Origin: Hirsutella rhossiliensis
Taxonomy: Eukaryota > Ascomycota > Sordariomycetes > Hypocreales > Ophiocordycipitaceae
Direction of reading: 5' to 3'
NCBI RefSeq assembly: GCF_020360975.1
Contig: NW_025408668.1
Location: forward strand, 6,386,001 to 6,450,000
DNA length: 64,000 nucleotides
Every line of letters starts with the position of its first letter. The stretch's first letter is position 1. A program made the translations under genes and the position numbers. This document shows, piece after piece, positions 33,901-47,369 of this stretch. Below the pieces are notes generated by a model. That model was given only the letters and a program-made list of their open reading frames with translations. It was not told the origin of the DNA and searched no databases.

Positions 33901-36900
33901 ACTAGTAGATTTAAAAGAAAGTAAAATTTTATAATAATTTAGCTACTAAATAAGATAAAAGGGATAACTATTTAAGTAAATTATTATAAGCTTTAGCGAT
34001 ATAAATAAAAATAGTAACTAAACTAGTAAATATAATTAAATTAACTAATAAGACCTATATACTAACTAATATAGCTATATAACCTAGTATCTAATATAAA
34101 TAAAATAAAGGATATAATATAAAGATCTAAAGAGTTATTACTACTTTAAGGAAAGACCTTAAATAAATTAATAAAGAGCTTAAGTTAAGAGAAACTAGCT
34201 CTTAAAAGAAAGAATAAAGCCTATAAGATAGAATAAAGAATATCCCCTAAGAATACTAAAAATATAATAAACTCTTTAAGAAAGAACTAAAGATAGGGTT
34301 ACCTAAATATAGCTAATAAGACTACGAAATTTATCTTAAGGATAGAATAACGCTAACGTTCTATAAGATCTATAACTTAAACGAAAAGTAACTATAAACG
34401 CTATACGACTACCTTAATAAGAACCTATAAAAGGGATATATATAAACGTTAATATCTAAAGTAAGCTACCTAGTTATATTTATTTTAAAGAAAAATAGTA
34501 AGCTATAACTAGTTATTAACTATAAACGCTTAAACGATATTATAATAAAGGACTAAATACTATTACTACTTATATTAGAACTATAAGATTAACTATATAG
34601 TAAAAAATAGTTTATAGCCCTTAACCTTAAAGGCGCCTATAACTTAATATATATAAAAAAGGGATATAAATAGATAATAGCCTTTAGAACGAAATTCGGA
34701 CTATTTAAATATCTAGTAATACTATTTAGACTTATAAATATACTAGCTACCTTTTAATAGATAATTAATAATATCCTATACGAATACTTAGATATCTTTA
34801 TAGTAGTATACCTAGATAATATCTTAATCTTCTTAGATACCTTAAAAGAATATAAGGAATATATCTATAAGGTACTCCGCGTACTTTAAAATATAAAGTT
34901 ACTAGTTAAACTAAAGAAAAGTAAGTTTTATATATAAAAAGTAAACTTCCTTAGATATACGATCTTACTAAAAAAGATATAAATATAATAAGATAAAATT
35001 AACTTAGTTAAAGAATAGCTAACGCTAAAGAACGTTAAGGATATATAAAGTTTCCTAGGATTTATAAATTACTATTAACGATTTATTAAAGATTTCGGAA
35101 AAGATTATAGTACTACTATATAACTTAATAAAAAAGGAAAAAGAATTTATATAGGATAATAAAGCTAACGAAGCTTTTAAATATATTAAGACTACGATTA
35201 TATAAGAACTAGTCTTAACTACCTTTAATTTAAAATAATAAATCGAACTTAAAACTAATATATTAAACTTTACTTTAAGAGTATAAATCGGATAATAAGA
35301 TAATAAAGAAAGACTATAACTAATTATATTCTACTTAAAAAAGCTATATAGTATAGAACTTAATTACTTTATTTATAATAAAGAATTCCTTATAATTATT
35401 TAAGCTTTTAAGGAATTTTAATACTACCTTCTTAAAAGTAAGTATAAAGTTAAGGTCTATATAGATTATAAGAATATCTTATACTTTATAATAATATAAT
35501 AGTTAAATAGACGATAGCTTTAATAGGCCGAATATTTATTAGAATTTAACTATAAAATAATCTATAGAAAAGGAATAGAAAATAGTTAAGCTAATACCCT
35601 TAGTTAATAAAGTAACTATAATATAGGAGCACCTATAGCGAAAGAATAGCTCCTAGAAATTAACGAAAATAGAAACTACTAGTAACGATAGCTAAATATA
35701 ATATTTAAAGTATAATATAACGACTTAATATATTAAAAGATCTTAAAATAGATAAAAGAATATAAAGTATTAAATAGATATAATATAGAATATTTAGAAG
35801 TTTTAATATATAAAAATAAAATCTAGATATTACTAGAATTATAAGATAAAGTTATATAAGATATATATAAATATTTAATATATAGATACTAAGGAATCTA
35901 AAGAATAATAAAACGGATTAAACGATAATATAACTTTTTATAGCTTAAAAAAGTAGTATAATAAGTTATTAAAGAATATTAACTTTATATATAAAGTAAC
36001 GCTAAATAATATAAACTATATAGAGAATTATAACCGCTATTAGTACTAAAGAAACTATAGGATTTAATAGCTTTTAACTATATTATAAAGCTATTACTAT
36101 TAAAAGAACTTATAACTAACGTTAAGTACGATAGTATATTTATTATTACTAATAGATTAGTAACGTATAGATACTTTTTACTATATAAAGAAGTAAGTAA
36201 TATATAAGAGCTAGTATATATATTCCTATAAATAATTATTAGTAATTATAGACTACTAAATAAGATTATCTTTAATAAAGGAAGTATATTTATAGCTAAG
36301 TTTTAGTAAGCTCTTATAGTATAATTAAGGATAAAATATAAGCTTAGTATAGCTTATTACTTATAAATAGATAGATAAATAAAACGACTTAATTAAACGC
36401 TTAAATAATATTTATAATACTATATTAGCTATAAATAAAACAATTAAGTTAAATAGCTACTAATAGCGTAACTAGCTTATAATAGCTTAGTTATAGAAAA
36501 AACTAAGCTCTTACTAGTATACGCTAATTATAGATATAACCTAGAAGTATTTAAGGTTACTTAATAAGGACTATAAGTAGAACGAGCAATACTATAAGTA
36601 GATTAGCTATAAAAATTATATAAAGAAATATAATAGGAACTTTAATTTATTAGAGAACGAATATCTACTTACTATAATCGGAAAAGATTATAGGGACTAA
36701 TCTTTTAAGAGGGAGATATAGTCTACCTCGTACTACGAAATATTAAAATAAAATAACTAAGTAATAAATTAGATTTTAAGAAACTTAGACTATTTAAGGT
36801 TAAGAAAACTATTTTAAAAGTTAACTATAAACTTTCGCTACTAATAATAATATAGATATACCTAATATTTTATATCTTATTATTAAAACTAATACTATAA

Positions 36901-37090
36901 AACGCTAAACTATAGGAAAAAATTCAAGTTAACGACGATTAAGAATACGAAGCCGAATAAATACTAGATATAAGAAAATAAGGTTAGTAATAAGAATACC
37001 TTATTAAGTAGAAGGGATATAGACTAAAGGAAAATACTTAAGAAATACTTAAGCACTTAACCTACTATAGCTCTTTACTTTAATAATTTT
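31000..37090 (+). pseudogene. Gypsy-B2 gag-pol, RIP-inactivated
   Basis: Colinear with the B1 gag-pol. The zinc knuckle is near 31830, the protease near 33580, RT near 34500-34830 (VYLDNILIF near 34808), the integrase about 35850-36570, and the chromodomain about 36940-37070. Every catalytic domain is broken by TAA/TAG. CpA/TpG loss is more complete than in B1, with many former CGA or CAA codons also changed. Confidence 0.9.
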
Positions 37091-37094
37091 ACTA

Positions 37095-37726
37095 GAAGGT
37101 TTAAGAGGGATTAAAGGACTAAGATCTATAAACTTCTCGCTAATACTAAACGAGGACTAATTCGCTTTATTAAGAACGCTTAACGATTATAAGTTATTTA
37201 CTACCTAATACTTATATATATTAAGCGTAGGTAAAACGCTATCCTTAGTATTTACTTTTTAAATACTATAACGAAATAACTTAGAACTCTTTTCCTTTAT
37301 ATAATTCTAAATCTTCTAGATATAAGCTAAACGATTAACGGCGATAAATATTTACGACTAAAGGTTTATAAGTTATATTTAAAGCTTTAATAAGGCTTCC
37401 CTAGCTTCCTCCTCTTTAAAATATAGCTTACGCTACTCCGCTAATAATTTAGTTACTAAAGAAATATATTAGCTACTATATATAGAAAGAATTAAAAGAT
37501 ACTTATAAGAAGAGGCTACTAAAATACTATTATAATAAGGACGACTACTAATAATATAATTATTATAGCGTAAAGAATTTTTAGCTATCTAATAATTCGT
37601 CTTCTTTACCTTAAAGTATTAAGTGCACGGTATATTAGTAGGATCTCTACTTAAGTCGATATATTTAGTAAGAGTAAAGCGCTTAAAGGCTTTTTAAGAA
37701 CGATTTTTTAGTATATAATTAGATAT
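37095..37726 (-). pseudogene. Antisense six-Cys ORF of Gypsy-B2
   Basis: Same position and orientation as in B1. The former ATG (now ATA) is at about 37726. Around 37560-37640 the positions Cys, Tyr, Tyr, Tyr, Tyr, Tyr are spaced 2, 7, 8, 2, 6, close to the 2, 6, 8, 2, 6 of B1. Downstream is an acidic/basic stretch (RKLYFKEEEAREALLKL). The sequence differs strongly from B1 except in the start region and Cys pattern, so the two copies belong to different subfamilies of the same module. Confidence 0.6.
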
Positions 37727-37868
37727 ACTATTAGTAGTATATCCTAAAAGGATAAAGAAATAAAGAACGATATACTTACGTATAATATAATAAGGGTATA
37801 TTTATATATAGCGGCTAAGGTAGCTATAGTAGGTCTTATTAATAAGACTAAAAGGAGGGGAGATATTA

Positions 37869-38318
37869 TATTACGACTATAGCTACTAGGCCGCTAATAG
37901 TCGACCGCGTTAAGTACGTAATACGGTCTAATAGATAAATAGTTAGTACGACTATCTAATAGATATAGGATTAAGGGGATCGTAGAGATCTAAGTAATCT
38001 AGGATTAATAAGATTACTATACTCTATATAATCTAACGTTAGGGATTATAGCTAGGCCTATAATCTAAGGATAGTCTCTATAGGTATATATAGCTACCTA
38101 CCTTTACTCCTTTAAATAGATAGCTCTCTAGCTTTTAATATAGATCTTTATTACGATTCTATTTCTAATTCTAATTACTTAGTTATAGTCTATAGTCTAT
38201 AACCTCTAACTTATTACTAACGTAATATACTTATTATTACTTAGACTACGCCCTATTATATCTACTAATATAAACCCCTTAATAGGTTTATCCCTTAGGA
38301 ATAATACCGGTCCTTATA
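37869..38318 (+). repeat. Gypsy-B2 right LTR
   Basis: 450 bp, starting TATTACGAC and preceded by the polypurine tract AAAAGGAGGGGAGA. It ends GTCCTTATA next to the TSD TTAAC. Confidence 0.93.
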
Positions 38319-40209
38319 TTAACGCGGTAGAGATAGAGAGCTAGGGAGATCTAATAGATAGGGTGCCGTTATTAGTATATAATTATATAGAGCGGAACGA
38401 GCTATTTACGTAGGAGAAGGCGCGGACGGCGTATATTATACCTCCTATAAAGTATACTATAGATAACGAGGGGTCGGTAGAGATCGAGGAGCTCTTTGCC
38501 TTACTTAACTATATATAAGAAGTAAGGGGCTAGTATAAAGGCTATAGGCTTAACGGAGAAAGCGAGGTTCGCGAAAGAATTAAACGTAGCCTTAATTAGA
38601 ACGTTCTAGCAATTAATAAGGTAATGTCTTTTAGTATATTTACGCTTAATAGACCGCTAAACGTCGCGGACGTAAAGAAGCTATAGTTTGCCTATAATAT
38701 TATTAGTAAAGGTACTAACGATAGCTATGCGGGCCCGAGAGCATAGGTCGGGTCCTTAGCGGGGGGGGGGTTTAAGCGCGTAGCGACGATAGTTATAAGC
38801 TATATATCTAGGTTTCGCGGGGGGCCGAATTTACTAATTCCTTTAAAGCGTCCTTCTTTACTAGGACGTTCCTAACCTTATTCCTATTTAGCGTTAAGGG
38901 ACTAAGGCTAGTTAAAGAGACTATAGTTAATACGGGGACGGCTATAGCTAACTTATAAGGTAGGGCTATTAAGGTAAAGGCGGCCGCGGGAGAGCTTATA
39001 TCCTCTTAAAGCTTAAACCTTTAAATATAAGCCGATATTATACTCCGGCGCTATAGTAGTCGATTCGCGCTATACTATATCTTTATATTTCTCGTCTTTA
39101 ATATAAGGGTATAGTTAAGGAACCGCTAGGTTTATATATTAAGTATAGCGAGGAAGAACTTTTATAAGGTAGAGTATATAGTATATTCGATAACTATAGA
39201 AAGGTTAAAAGGGGTAAGGGTTAAGTTAGAGAGCTTAGGTAAGATAATAGATAGTAGTATAAAGGAGCTTCTTAGGAGCCTCTTACTTTATAGCTTTTAA
39301 TAGCCTATATTAAGAGAGGTCTACCTTAATATATAGCGGAAAGTCTAGTCGCTTATCGTTAGCTATAGCGTGCTAGCTATTTAGTTTACTATTAACCTAA
39401 ATAATATTACGAACTTAGTAAAGCTATAACTAGCGGTATATTATATACGCGATCTTAATATAGCTAAGGGGTTTCTAAAAGGCCTTAAAATATATATAAA
39501 TAAGTATAGCTAGCTATATTAAACCTTATAAGCTCTACTATATTCTTTTATTAAAAGATAAAGCTATTCTTTAATTATTATATAAAAGTTAGTAAAGAGT
39601 TAGTATTTAAGTATATTAGTAAGTACTATAATACTATAGAGACTAATAAATAAAGGGCGCTTTATATTTATAGCTTACTTTAGTTATAAGGAAATATATA
39701 TCTTAGCTTAATACTTATTAATATCTATAGGGAGGATTAAGCGGTATATCGCGAACGAATTATTTAATACGTCGATAGTATCTTCTTTAAGGTAAGAATA
39801 TATAAGGTATATCGCTAGCGGCCTAAAGTACTCTTTTAATAAATAAATAGGGTTAGGCTAACGTATAAGGTAGGATTTAAACTAAGAAGGGTTCTACGCT
39901 ATATAAGCGGAGCGATCTATAATATTTAATATTAGTTCCTTACTAAATAATACTAAGTAGTTCTTAAACGCGTTTAATAAGGAAGCTAACTTCTATACTA
40001 GCGTAATATAGGTATATATATATAGCCCGACCTATATAAAGTATTCCTTAGGTAAAGGAGGGTAGAAAGGGGATCTCTATTTATTTAAGGGGCTATAAAG
40101 GTTAGCTAATAAGACCGCCCTTATAGTAAATAAGGTACTATAGATCTAAAGGATATATAGTATAGTTAATCGATAAAATAAGGCTATTACTATCCGGCTT
40201 TAGTATAAC
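38319..40209 (+). pseudogene. Helitron-like Rep/helicase gene, fragment 2
   Basis: Continues fragment 1 after removal of Gypsy-B2 and one TSD. Readable pieces include DRVPLLVYNYIERNELFT, ADVKKL, and GFKRVATIVISYISRFRGGP near 38775-38830. This is the region that in relatives joins the DUF6570 part to the Helitron Rep-type (Helitron_like_N) domain. RIP stops are frequent beyond 39000 and the Rep catalytic motifs were not read with confidence. A run of ten G lies at 38761-38770. It ends at solo LTR X1. Confidence 0.6.
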
Positions 40210-40373
40210 TATAAAAAGGTATAAGTAATAAGCATAGAATCGGGTAATTAATAAAGTAAGCGGAAGGATCCGTCGAAGGAGTATAGGGTAGGATTTCGTC
40301 CGGAATTTATAATAAGTATATAAGGGGCTAAATAATATATTAAAAGAATAGCATTATAAAGGATACTTATAGA

Positions 40374-40823
40374 TATAACGACCGGTATTATTCTGAAGGG
40401 ATAAACCTATCGAGGGGTTTATATTAATAGATATAATAAGGCGTAGTCTAAGTAATAGTAAGTATATTACGTTAGTAATAAGTCGGAGGTCGTAGACTAT
40501 AGACTATAACTAGGTAATTAGAATTAGAGATAGAATCGTAATAAAGATCTATATTAAAAGCTAGAAAGCTATCTATTTAAAGGAGTAAAAGTAAGTAGCT
40601 ATATATACCTATAAAGACTATCCTTAGATTATAGGCCTAGCTATAATCCCTAACGTTAGATCGTATAAAGCGTAGTAATCTTATTAATCCTAGATTACTT
40701 AGATCTCTACGATCCCCTCGATCCTATATCTATTAGATAGTCGTACCGACTATTTATCTATTAGACTATATTATATACTTAACGCGGTCGACTATTAGTA
40801 TCCTAGTAGCTATAGTTATAATA
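40374..40823 (-). repeat. Gypsy-B3 3' LTR
   Basis: 450 bp. Begins TATAACGAC and ends GTTATAATA on the plus strand; homologous to the B2 LTRs in reverse. Confidence 0.93.
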
Positions 40824-41048
40824 CGATATCTCCCCTCCTTTTAGTCTTATCTATAAGACCTACTATAGCTGCCTTAGCCGCTATATATAAATATACCCTT
40901 ATCGCGTTATACGTAAGTATATCGTTCCTTATTTCTTTATTTTTTCGGGATATACTACTAATAGTATATCTAGTTATATACTAAAAATTCGTTCCCGAAA
41001 AGCCTCTAAGCGCGCTACTCTTACCGAATATATCGACTTAAGTAGAGA

Positions 41049-41533
41049 TCTTATAAAGAGAGGTGCGAGAAGTATATAAAAATATACGACGGTAAAATTA
41101 AAAGTAAGGGGTCGGATAGGCAGGGCAGAGAGATATGATTCTTATAGGAGTAGCAATTACGGTAGGGGAGTAATTATTATATTGCCTTAATTATCCTTCT
41201 TTCCTCTATCTAACGCCCCTCTTTATACCTAACTAGCATCTTAATTAATAAAGAAGATCCTGCTTAAAGAAGCTACTAATAAACTTTCGACTACCGAGCT
41301 TTTTACCGGTTTTCCCCCTCTTTTCTAGCCGTTGCCGGCATATCCGTCTTATCTTTCGCTACCTCTATAGGAAGCTATCGCTACTTCTACTTCCCCTTAT
41401 GCCCCTACCCTCCTTTCTATACCTCTTTTTAGCTCCTTCTTCCTTCTTCTATACCGGGTGTTTTTAGCTTCCTTGGTCCCTCGTGCTAAGGGATATCTCC
41501 GAGAACTACGAAATTAGGCTACGCTTCGCGACA
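41049..41533 (-). repeat. Copia 3' LTR
   Basis: 485 bp, near-identical to 46885-47369. The adjacent internal sequence on the minus strand, AAGGGGGTG, is a plausible polypurine tract. Confidence 0.92.
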
Positions 41534-44500
41534 CACCCCCTTAGCTATAGCCTGCCCCTTTAGGGCATAGCTAATACGGCTTTAGGCTAGTAAGCGTATA
41601 GAGGAGGTTCTTAGCTCTATACTTCTCCCTTTACTCGAGGAAAGCAGGGGCCCTTTTAGGTCCCTAGGCTCTTTTAGACCTACTTAAGGAAAAGGGGCCT
41701 AAAGAGGGGAAAGTCCTATAAGAAAGGGGGCCTTCTTAGAAGGGAAAAACCTAATTAAATAGGGGGCCCTTTAAAGGGAAAAACCTCTTTCTTTTCTTTA
41801 GCTATAGACGTTACCTTCTCGTACGGGCTATTAGCTCCTCTTATAGACTCTTAAGGCGGGCTTCTAAGGATAGCTTTTCTCGAACGTCTTCTAGCCTAAT
41901 TTACTATATAAAGACAGCTAGCTTTTACTTCGGTAAGGGCTTCGTAAGACCGTTAGCTTTTATTAATACCGTTAGAACCTAATGGACGGAAATAAGTCCC
42001 CTTTAGACCTCTTAGCGTAACTAATGCTAGTAGATATCGATATACTATAGCCGGGTCGATAACTTACTATTTTCTATTAAAATTCTTATAGTCTATGTAT
42101 TATCGCATTCTATAGCTAATAGGGTCGGAATTTATAGTCGTAACGATATTAGTAGCTAGCTAAGGAAAATCGCTTCTTTTAACGCTTCTAAAAGAGCTAG
42201 TAGCTTTGCCTCTATACTAGAAGTCGTAACGGTAGCCTACTTCGAAGCTCTCTAAGCAATGGTTCCTCTAAAAAGGGATATAATATACCCTTATAAGCTC
42301 TTTCTATCTAAGGAATTGTCCGTAAAGGACGAATCGCTCGAATAAAGGAAGATTTCGGCAGCTTATTTCCTTCCCTACCCTCCTAGGCGTAGACTATATA
42401 ATCTCGTTAAATAGAGATAAAGGATAGCTCTATCTACTACTTCTTAATGCCTAGGGCTAGGATTCTTATTATACCTAGCTAGCCGGGAGACTATAAAAGA
42501 GATATCTAGTCTAGTAGAAATAGCTGAAAAAAGCAGGGAGCCTACCTTCTATTAATATTAGTGTTTCTCTTGCTCCCTAGCTTAAAAGGACGTATCCGGT
42601 AAAAGCTCTTCGTCTAATATAGGCGTAGAGGGAAGCTTCTTATCGAGGGAATTAGGGAGGAATTTATAAGCGACCTTATCGATATAGGCGTCCTAGGTAA
42701 GCTAGATAGTCCGTTAGGACCTATTCTAAAGGATTCGTATCCCTAGGAACCACTTTAGTTCCCCTAGCCTAGTTATCTTATACCTTTATTATAGGCCTTA
42801 TATAGCCTCCCTAGCAGCAGCTTCTTCCTCTTTTAGGTAAGCCTAGATAATATTATCGACGTAGAAGAAGACCGTGATTTTTCCCTTCTATATTATACAC
42901 GGTTCCTAAGGGACTTTCTTAAAGCCTAGGGCTTCGAGGGAACCTATTAAATACTATTGCTAAAGAAGGGGTGATCTTCGTAGTCCGTATAGAGCTTTCC
43001 TAAGCCGTAGAACCTTTCCTAGCTATTAGAAGCCTAGTAGAAGGCGTATATAGATAACTTCTTCTTCTTCCTCGAGTAGATAGTTAATAAAGGCGTTAAC
43101 TATATCTATCTATTCGAGCTCGAGGTCGAATTCTGCTGCTATAGCTATAAGGGTCCGAAAAGATATCCCTGCTAGGGTGGTTGCCCTAGTAGGTAGATCC
43201 CCTTTTTCCTATTAATTCCTATAGATAACTAGCCGGGCTTTATACTTTTAAAGGAAGCCGTGTTTATTAGTCTTATAGATAAAGACCTACTTATAGCTAA
43301 GGACCTGTTTTCCTCTTGCTTTTTCCTTAAGGACCTCTTTGAAAGACCCTATCTCTTCGTATAAGGCTAGGTAGTCTTTCTAAGCCTAGAAAAACTAGTC
43401 TCTAAAGGGGTGTCTTTCTAGCTACTTCTAGTTTGCTAGTAGGTCCGGGAGGTCTCTTTTATATACCTTCCTTGCTAATATCGGCTTAAATAGCCGGCTT
43501 GCTATAAATGCTCTACAAGAACCGTCTTCTATTAGCGTTAGGTAGAAGTCGGAAAAACAATCGAAATAGGGGAGAGGTTAGTCTTCTTTAGTATCCGTAT
43601 CAGGCCCTATACCTTCCTTTGCTTCTCGAAGCAGGGATAAAAAGGCAGCTAGGTAATCCTTCGAGAGAGGTGCCTTTCCTACCCCCTTAAGGGCCGAGAT
43701 AGGAAGACTAACTAAAAAAGCTGCTTTTAGATCTTCTTCTTATTCCGTAAGAGGAGGCGTAGGGAGGTAGGCGTATTCTAGCTCTACCGCTTTCCTATAG
43801 TCTCCTTCTTCGTCTAGATTATCTAATCTAGCAGCTTCCTCTTCTTCTTCTTCGAAGTTAGCGTTATCCTCGACTACTTCGACGTCGGTTTCTTCTTCCG
43901 TTTCCTCGTCTAGGGCCTCTTCTTAAGACTGTTAGGAAGGGGGGATTTAGATCTTCTAAATTAGCTAACGTTATAAGAGTAAGAGGGGCTATTAATCCCT
44001 CTTTCCGTCGAAGAAGCTAGATTCGTCGAAAATTATATCCCTAGTCGAAATAACCTTCCGTAGAAGAGGAATCTAGATCCGGAAGATATTCGTAGAATTA
44101 TAACTAACGAGGTAACTAATAAAGGCTCTTAGATTAAGCTTTCTTTTCTTCTTCCTTTTTAGCTATGCGTTAGCAGTTATTGCGTATGCCTTATAGCTAT
44201 AGGTACGAAGGTAGGCTAGCGAGGCCCTCTTCTTCGTAAAGAGCTCGAGGGGGGATTTCTAGTCTATTCCTTAGTTTAGTCCCCTAGGGTCCTTAGGGTC
44301 CCTTAGGGTCCGGTTCTAAAGGTAATAGGCGGTCTTAACGACTTCCCTCTAAAGGTCGTATAGAAGCCTTATAGTAAGTCTTATTATACGGGCCCTTTCT
44401 ATTATAGCACCCCCTAATCTTTCTACCCCTCCGTTCTAGGCCTAGGTATTCGGTGCTAATAGAAGGGGTAAAATGCCCCTTTTTCGAAGCTAATTTAAGA

Positions 44501-46867
44501 TATCCTTCGTAAATAGCTCTCCGTTAAACTATATCTTCTTTACCTCGTAGCTAAAGTAGGATTTTATCTAGTTAACGAAGTCCCGGAGGGCAGACTAGTT
44601 ATACTTGCTTAGGTAGGTCTATAAGAAATAGGGGAAAACCATCCCTAAAAAAGCGTCTATAAAAAACATTACTCTAATAAAGCTTTCCTAATCCCTAGAG
44701 ACGTCGGTCTAGTCGACCTAAATTTCCTTACACGGCTGGTCCGGCCGTATTAGGGTCCGTCTAGAAATTCGTCTCGTAGTCTTTCCTTAGCTATAGTATT
44801 CGTATTCGACGGTCTTTAGGCCCCTTATTCGTACGCCCTATTATTAGCCTAGCTTATATAAAGCTAGGGGGCCTAGGTAACCGAGTCGTGCGTGCTAAAG
44901 AATGCCGTCTCCTTAGGCTGCTAGAAGAGGGTCTTTTATAGTAGACCTATTCCTCCTAGCAGGGAAAGCTGACTTCTCGAGTGTTTCCTTACTATAAATA
45001 GGTTAGAATTCGAGAACGAATTAACCGAATTTCTCCTCGATAAGCTTAATAGTCTAATTCTTTTAGACTAGCCTCGTAGGCTTAGACGTCGTATCCTAGA
45101 AGATTCCTTCCTCTCGAAGAAGGCGGAAGGAAATTAGGCTCGTTAAAAATCGAGGGCAAAAAGCTACCCTTTTTCTTCGAAGAATTCGTATAGATCCGTT
45201 AGGTAATTTCATCGTAAAATTTACCCTTCTATATCCCTCTATCTATACGGTTAATTCCCCGGCAATAAGATATTCCCTTCGTGCCTTCTTAAAGGATCGG
45301 AATCGTAAGAGTATATTATAGATATCGAGGGAAGCACTAGAGTTAAGGATAGCTAATTTTCGTAGGGGATAATCGGAGGGCTCTAACGGTTGGTCTTAGC
45401 CTTATTAATCCGTAGGGAAGACGAAGGCCGGATTTGCTATACTAACGATCTTTCCTCGAATTTACGGCTCGAATAAGGGCAGCGGCGTTATTAGTTGCTA
45501 TTTCTTAGCAACCCGAATCTCGTCTATCTTCTTCTATAACGAGGGGTCCTCCTTAAGAGACTATTATATTATTTCTCGTAGCCTCTTTAAAGGGTTAATT
45601 CCTTTAGGTCGGTTTTCCTCGAAGACCTACTAGCAGTCTTCTAGCCGATAGGGCTTTTTATATGCTTAGTAGGTAGGTCGATTCCTCCTCGTTTATTTCT
45701 TCGAGGAATCCTTGTCCCGGTCCGGAAGGTCTGCTTAAAAACCCCCCCTTTTTACCCCTTATTGCTAATATTAACGAGGCTCGATTTCGACTAGTTCCCT
45801 GATTTTTCTACTAACGGACTAAAAGGTCTATTAGGGGACTAGTCGGGCCGGTCTAATAGACGGGACCGGGCCTAGAGCAAAAGGCGGAGCCGGGGCCGGG
45901 GCTAGGGCAGCCGTTAAAGACGGGGTTAAGGCTCTCGAGGGAGGAGGAGCCGAAGGAGCAACAGCCGCAGTAGTAGTAGCGGGGGCCGCAGCAATAGGGG
46001 CTATATCAGCTGCAGGTCGAGCTGTCTAGGTCGAGTGCTAGCCACGAAGGAATAAGACTGCTTACTATTATACTCTAGCAGCCTCTTCGTTTAGTTCCCG
46101 GCTAGCCTCTTAAAAGATAGTTAAGTAACCGTTACTAATAGGCTTTATTAGTAGAGATATATCCCGTAGCTACTAGCCGGAAAGAGCTTCTATAAGGAAG
46201 TATTAGTTAGCTTCCTTAAGGATTTCTTCCTACTTAGCTAGCCACGAAGAAGCTAGTAGGTTCCTAGCAGAAAAAGCTCCTAGGTAGGCCGTATAGGTCT
46301 TCCTAATACGGTTAGTTATATAACCTCTTAAGGGAGCTGTCGAGGTCTCGAGCTTTAAAAGCTACTGCCTAGGAGTCTCTTCCTCTCTAAGAGAGATTAG
46401 CTTTACGGCACTAACGGATTCCGTTATCGCCGTACGAGCAGCCGTTAGTAGCTTCGTTTCGTAGAGGTATTCCTTTCGGTGACTCTCGTAGTCGCCTAAG
46501 GCAGCAGAAAAGGCTCTCTATTATATAGAGGTTAGCTTAGAGAAGAGGGTAGCTCCCTCTATAAAGTCCGTTGCCCTAGGACAAAGAGGGGGCTCGAGAG
46601 GGTCCTGCTTATTAAAGAAGACTAAATTATAGATAGTTTTATCTACCCGAGCCCGTAGCTCCTTTACCTACTTATCCTAATCTTAGGGCTCTATAAGAAT
46701 CGTCCTATAGACCGTAGGGACGGTAGAGGAGTCGATTTTCGTTATTATTACGGGGAAAGGTAGAAAAGTCGGTTAAAAAATCGGCGTTTCTAGTAAGAGG
46801 GGTAAAAGGAAGCTACGAGGGATATAAGAAAGGTGCCTTTTATAGTAGCCGGAAGGTATAGGAATAT
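41534..46867 (-). pseudogene. Copia gag-pol, RIP-inactivated
   Basis: On the minus strand the RT reads LAGISFRTLIAIAAEFDLEL and IDIVNAFINYLLEEEE near 43080-43170, and VFFYVDNIIQAY-like text (YVDD box with D to N) near 42860. RNase H follows near 42180-42340 with GTIA-RASK-ATVTTSS and KLLALLEALKEAIF. RT before RNase H with this sequence type is Ty1/Copia. Gag, protease and integrase should lie in 43900-46860; I did not resolve them individually. Stops are TAA/TAG at Trp/Gln positions. Confidence 0.85.
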
Positions 46868-46884
46868 CCTCCCGGGCTTATAAC
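46868..46884 (-). promoter_or_regulatory. Copia primer-binding site (initiator tRNA-Met anticodon-loop type)
   Basis: Next to the 5' LTR the plus strand reads GGGCTTATAAC, one C-to-T change from GGGCTCATAAC, the anticodon stem-loop of initiator tRNA-Met with its CAU anticodon. Copia of Drosophila primes from a half-tRNA cleaved there. The unmutated version is present at 61173-61190. Confidence 0.6.
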
Positions 46885-47369
46885 TCTTACGAAGAGAGGT
46901 GCGAGAAGTATATAAAAATATATAAAGGTAAAATTAGAAGTAAGGGGTCGGATAGGCAGGGCAGAGAGATATAATTCTTACGGGAGTAGTAATTGAGGTA
47001 GGGGAGTAATTATTATATTACCTTAATTATCCTTCTTTCCTCTATCTAACGCCCCTCTTTATACCTAACTAGCATCTTAAATAATAAAGAAGATCCTACT
47101 TAAAGAAGCTACTAATATCCTTTCGACTACTAAGCTTTTTGCCGGTTTTTCCCCTCTTTTCTAGCCGTTGCCGGTATATCCGTCTTATCTTTCGCTACCT
47201 CTATAAGAAGCTATCGCTACTTCTACTTCCCCTTATACCCCTACCCTCCTTTCTATACCTCTTTTTAGCTCCTTCTTCCTTCTTATATACCGGGTGTTTT
47301 TAGCTTCCTTAGTCCCTCGTACTAAGGGATATCTCCGAGAACTACGAAATTAAGCTACGCTTCGCAATA
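46885..47369 (-). repeat. Copia 5' LTR
   Basis: 485 bp, ends CTTCGCAATA on the plus strand next to TSD AGAGA. It differs from the 3' LTR by scattered RIP-type changes on either copy. Confidence 0.92.

Larger units (their letters stand above)
30467..38318 (+). mobile_element. Chromovirus copy Gypsy-B2, complete, RIP-mutated
   Basis: A 7852-bp element with two 450-bp LTRs (30467-30916 and 37869-38318) and a perfect 5-bp target duplication TTAAC at 30462-30466 and 38319-38323. LTR termini are TATTATAAC/GTCCTTATA, RIP forms of TGTTACGAC/GTCGTTACA. It sits inside the Helitron-like gene, so it is younger than that gene. RIP is denser than in B1. Confidence 0.95.
41049..47369 (-). mobile_element. 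Ty1/Copia element nested in Gypsy-B3
   Basis: A 6321-bp element with two 485-bp LTRs (41049-41533, 46885-47369) and a perfect target duplication AGAGA at 41044-41048 and 47370-47374. The uninterrupted site is preserved in Gypsy-B2 near 37650, which confirms the insertion point. Minus-strand LTR termini are TGTCGCGAAG and CTTCGTAAGA. It retains more CpA/TpG than its Gypsy host, as expected for the youngest layer. Confidence 0.95.
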
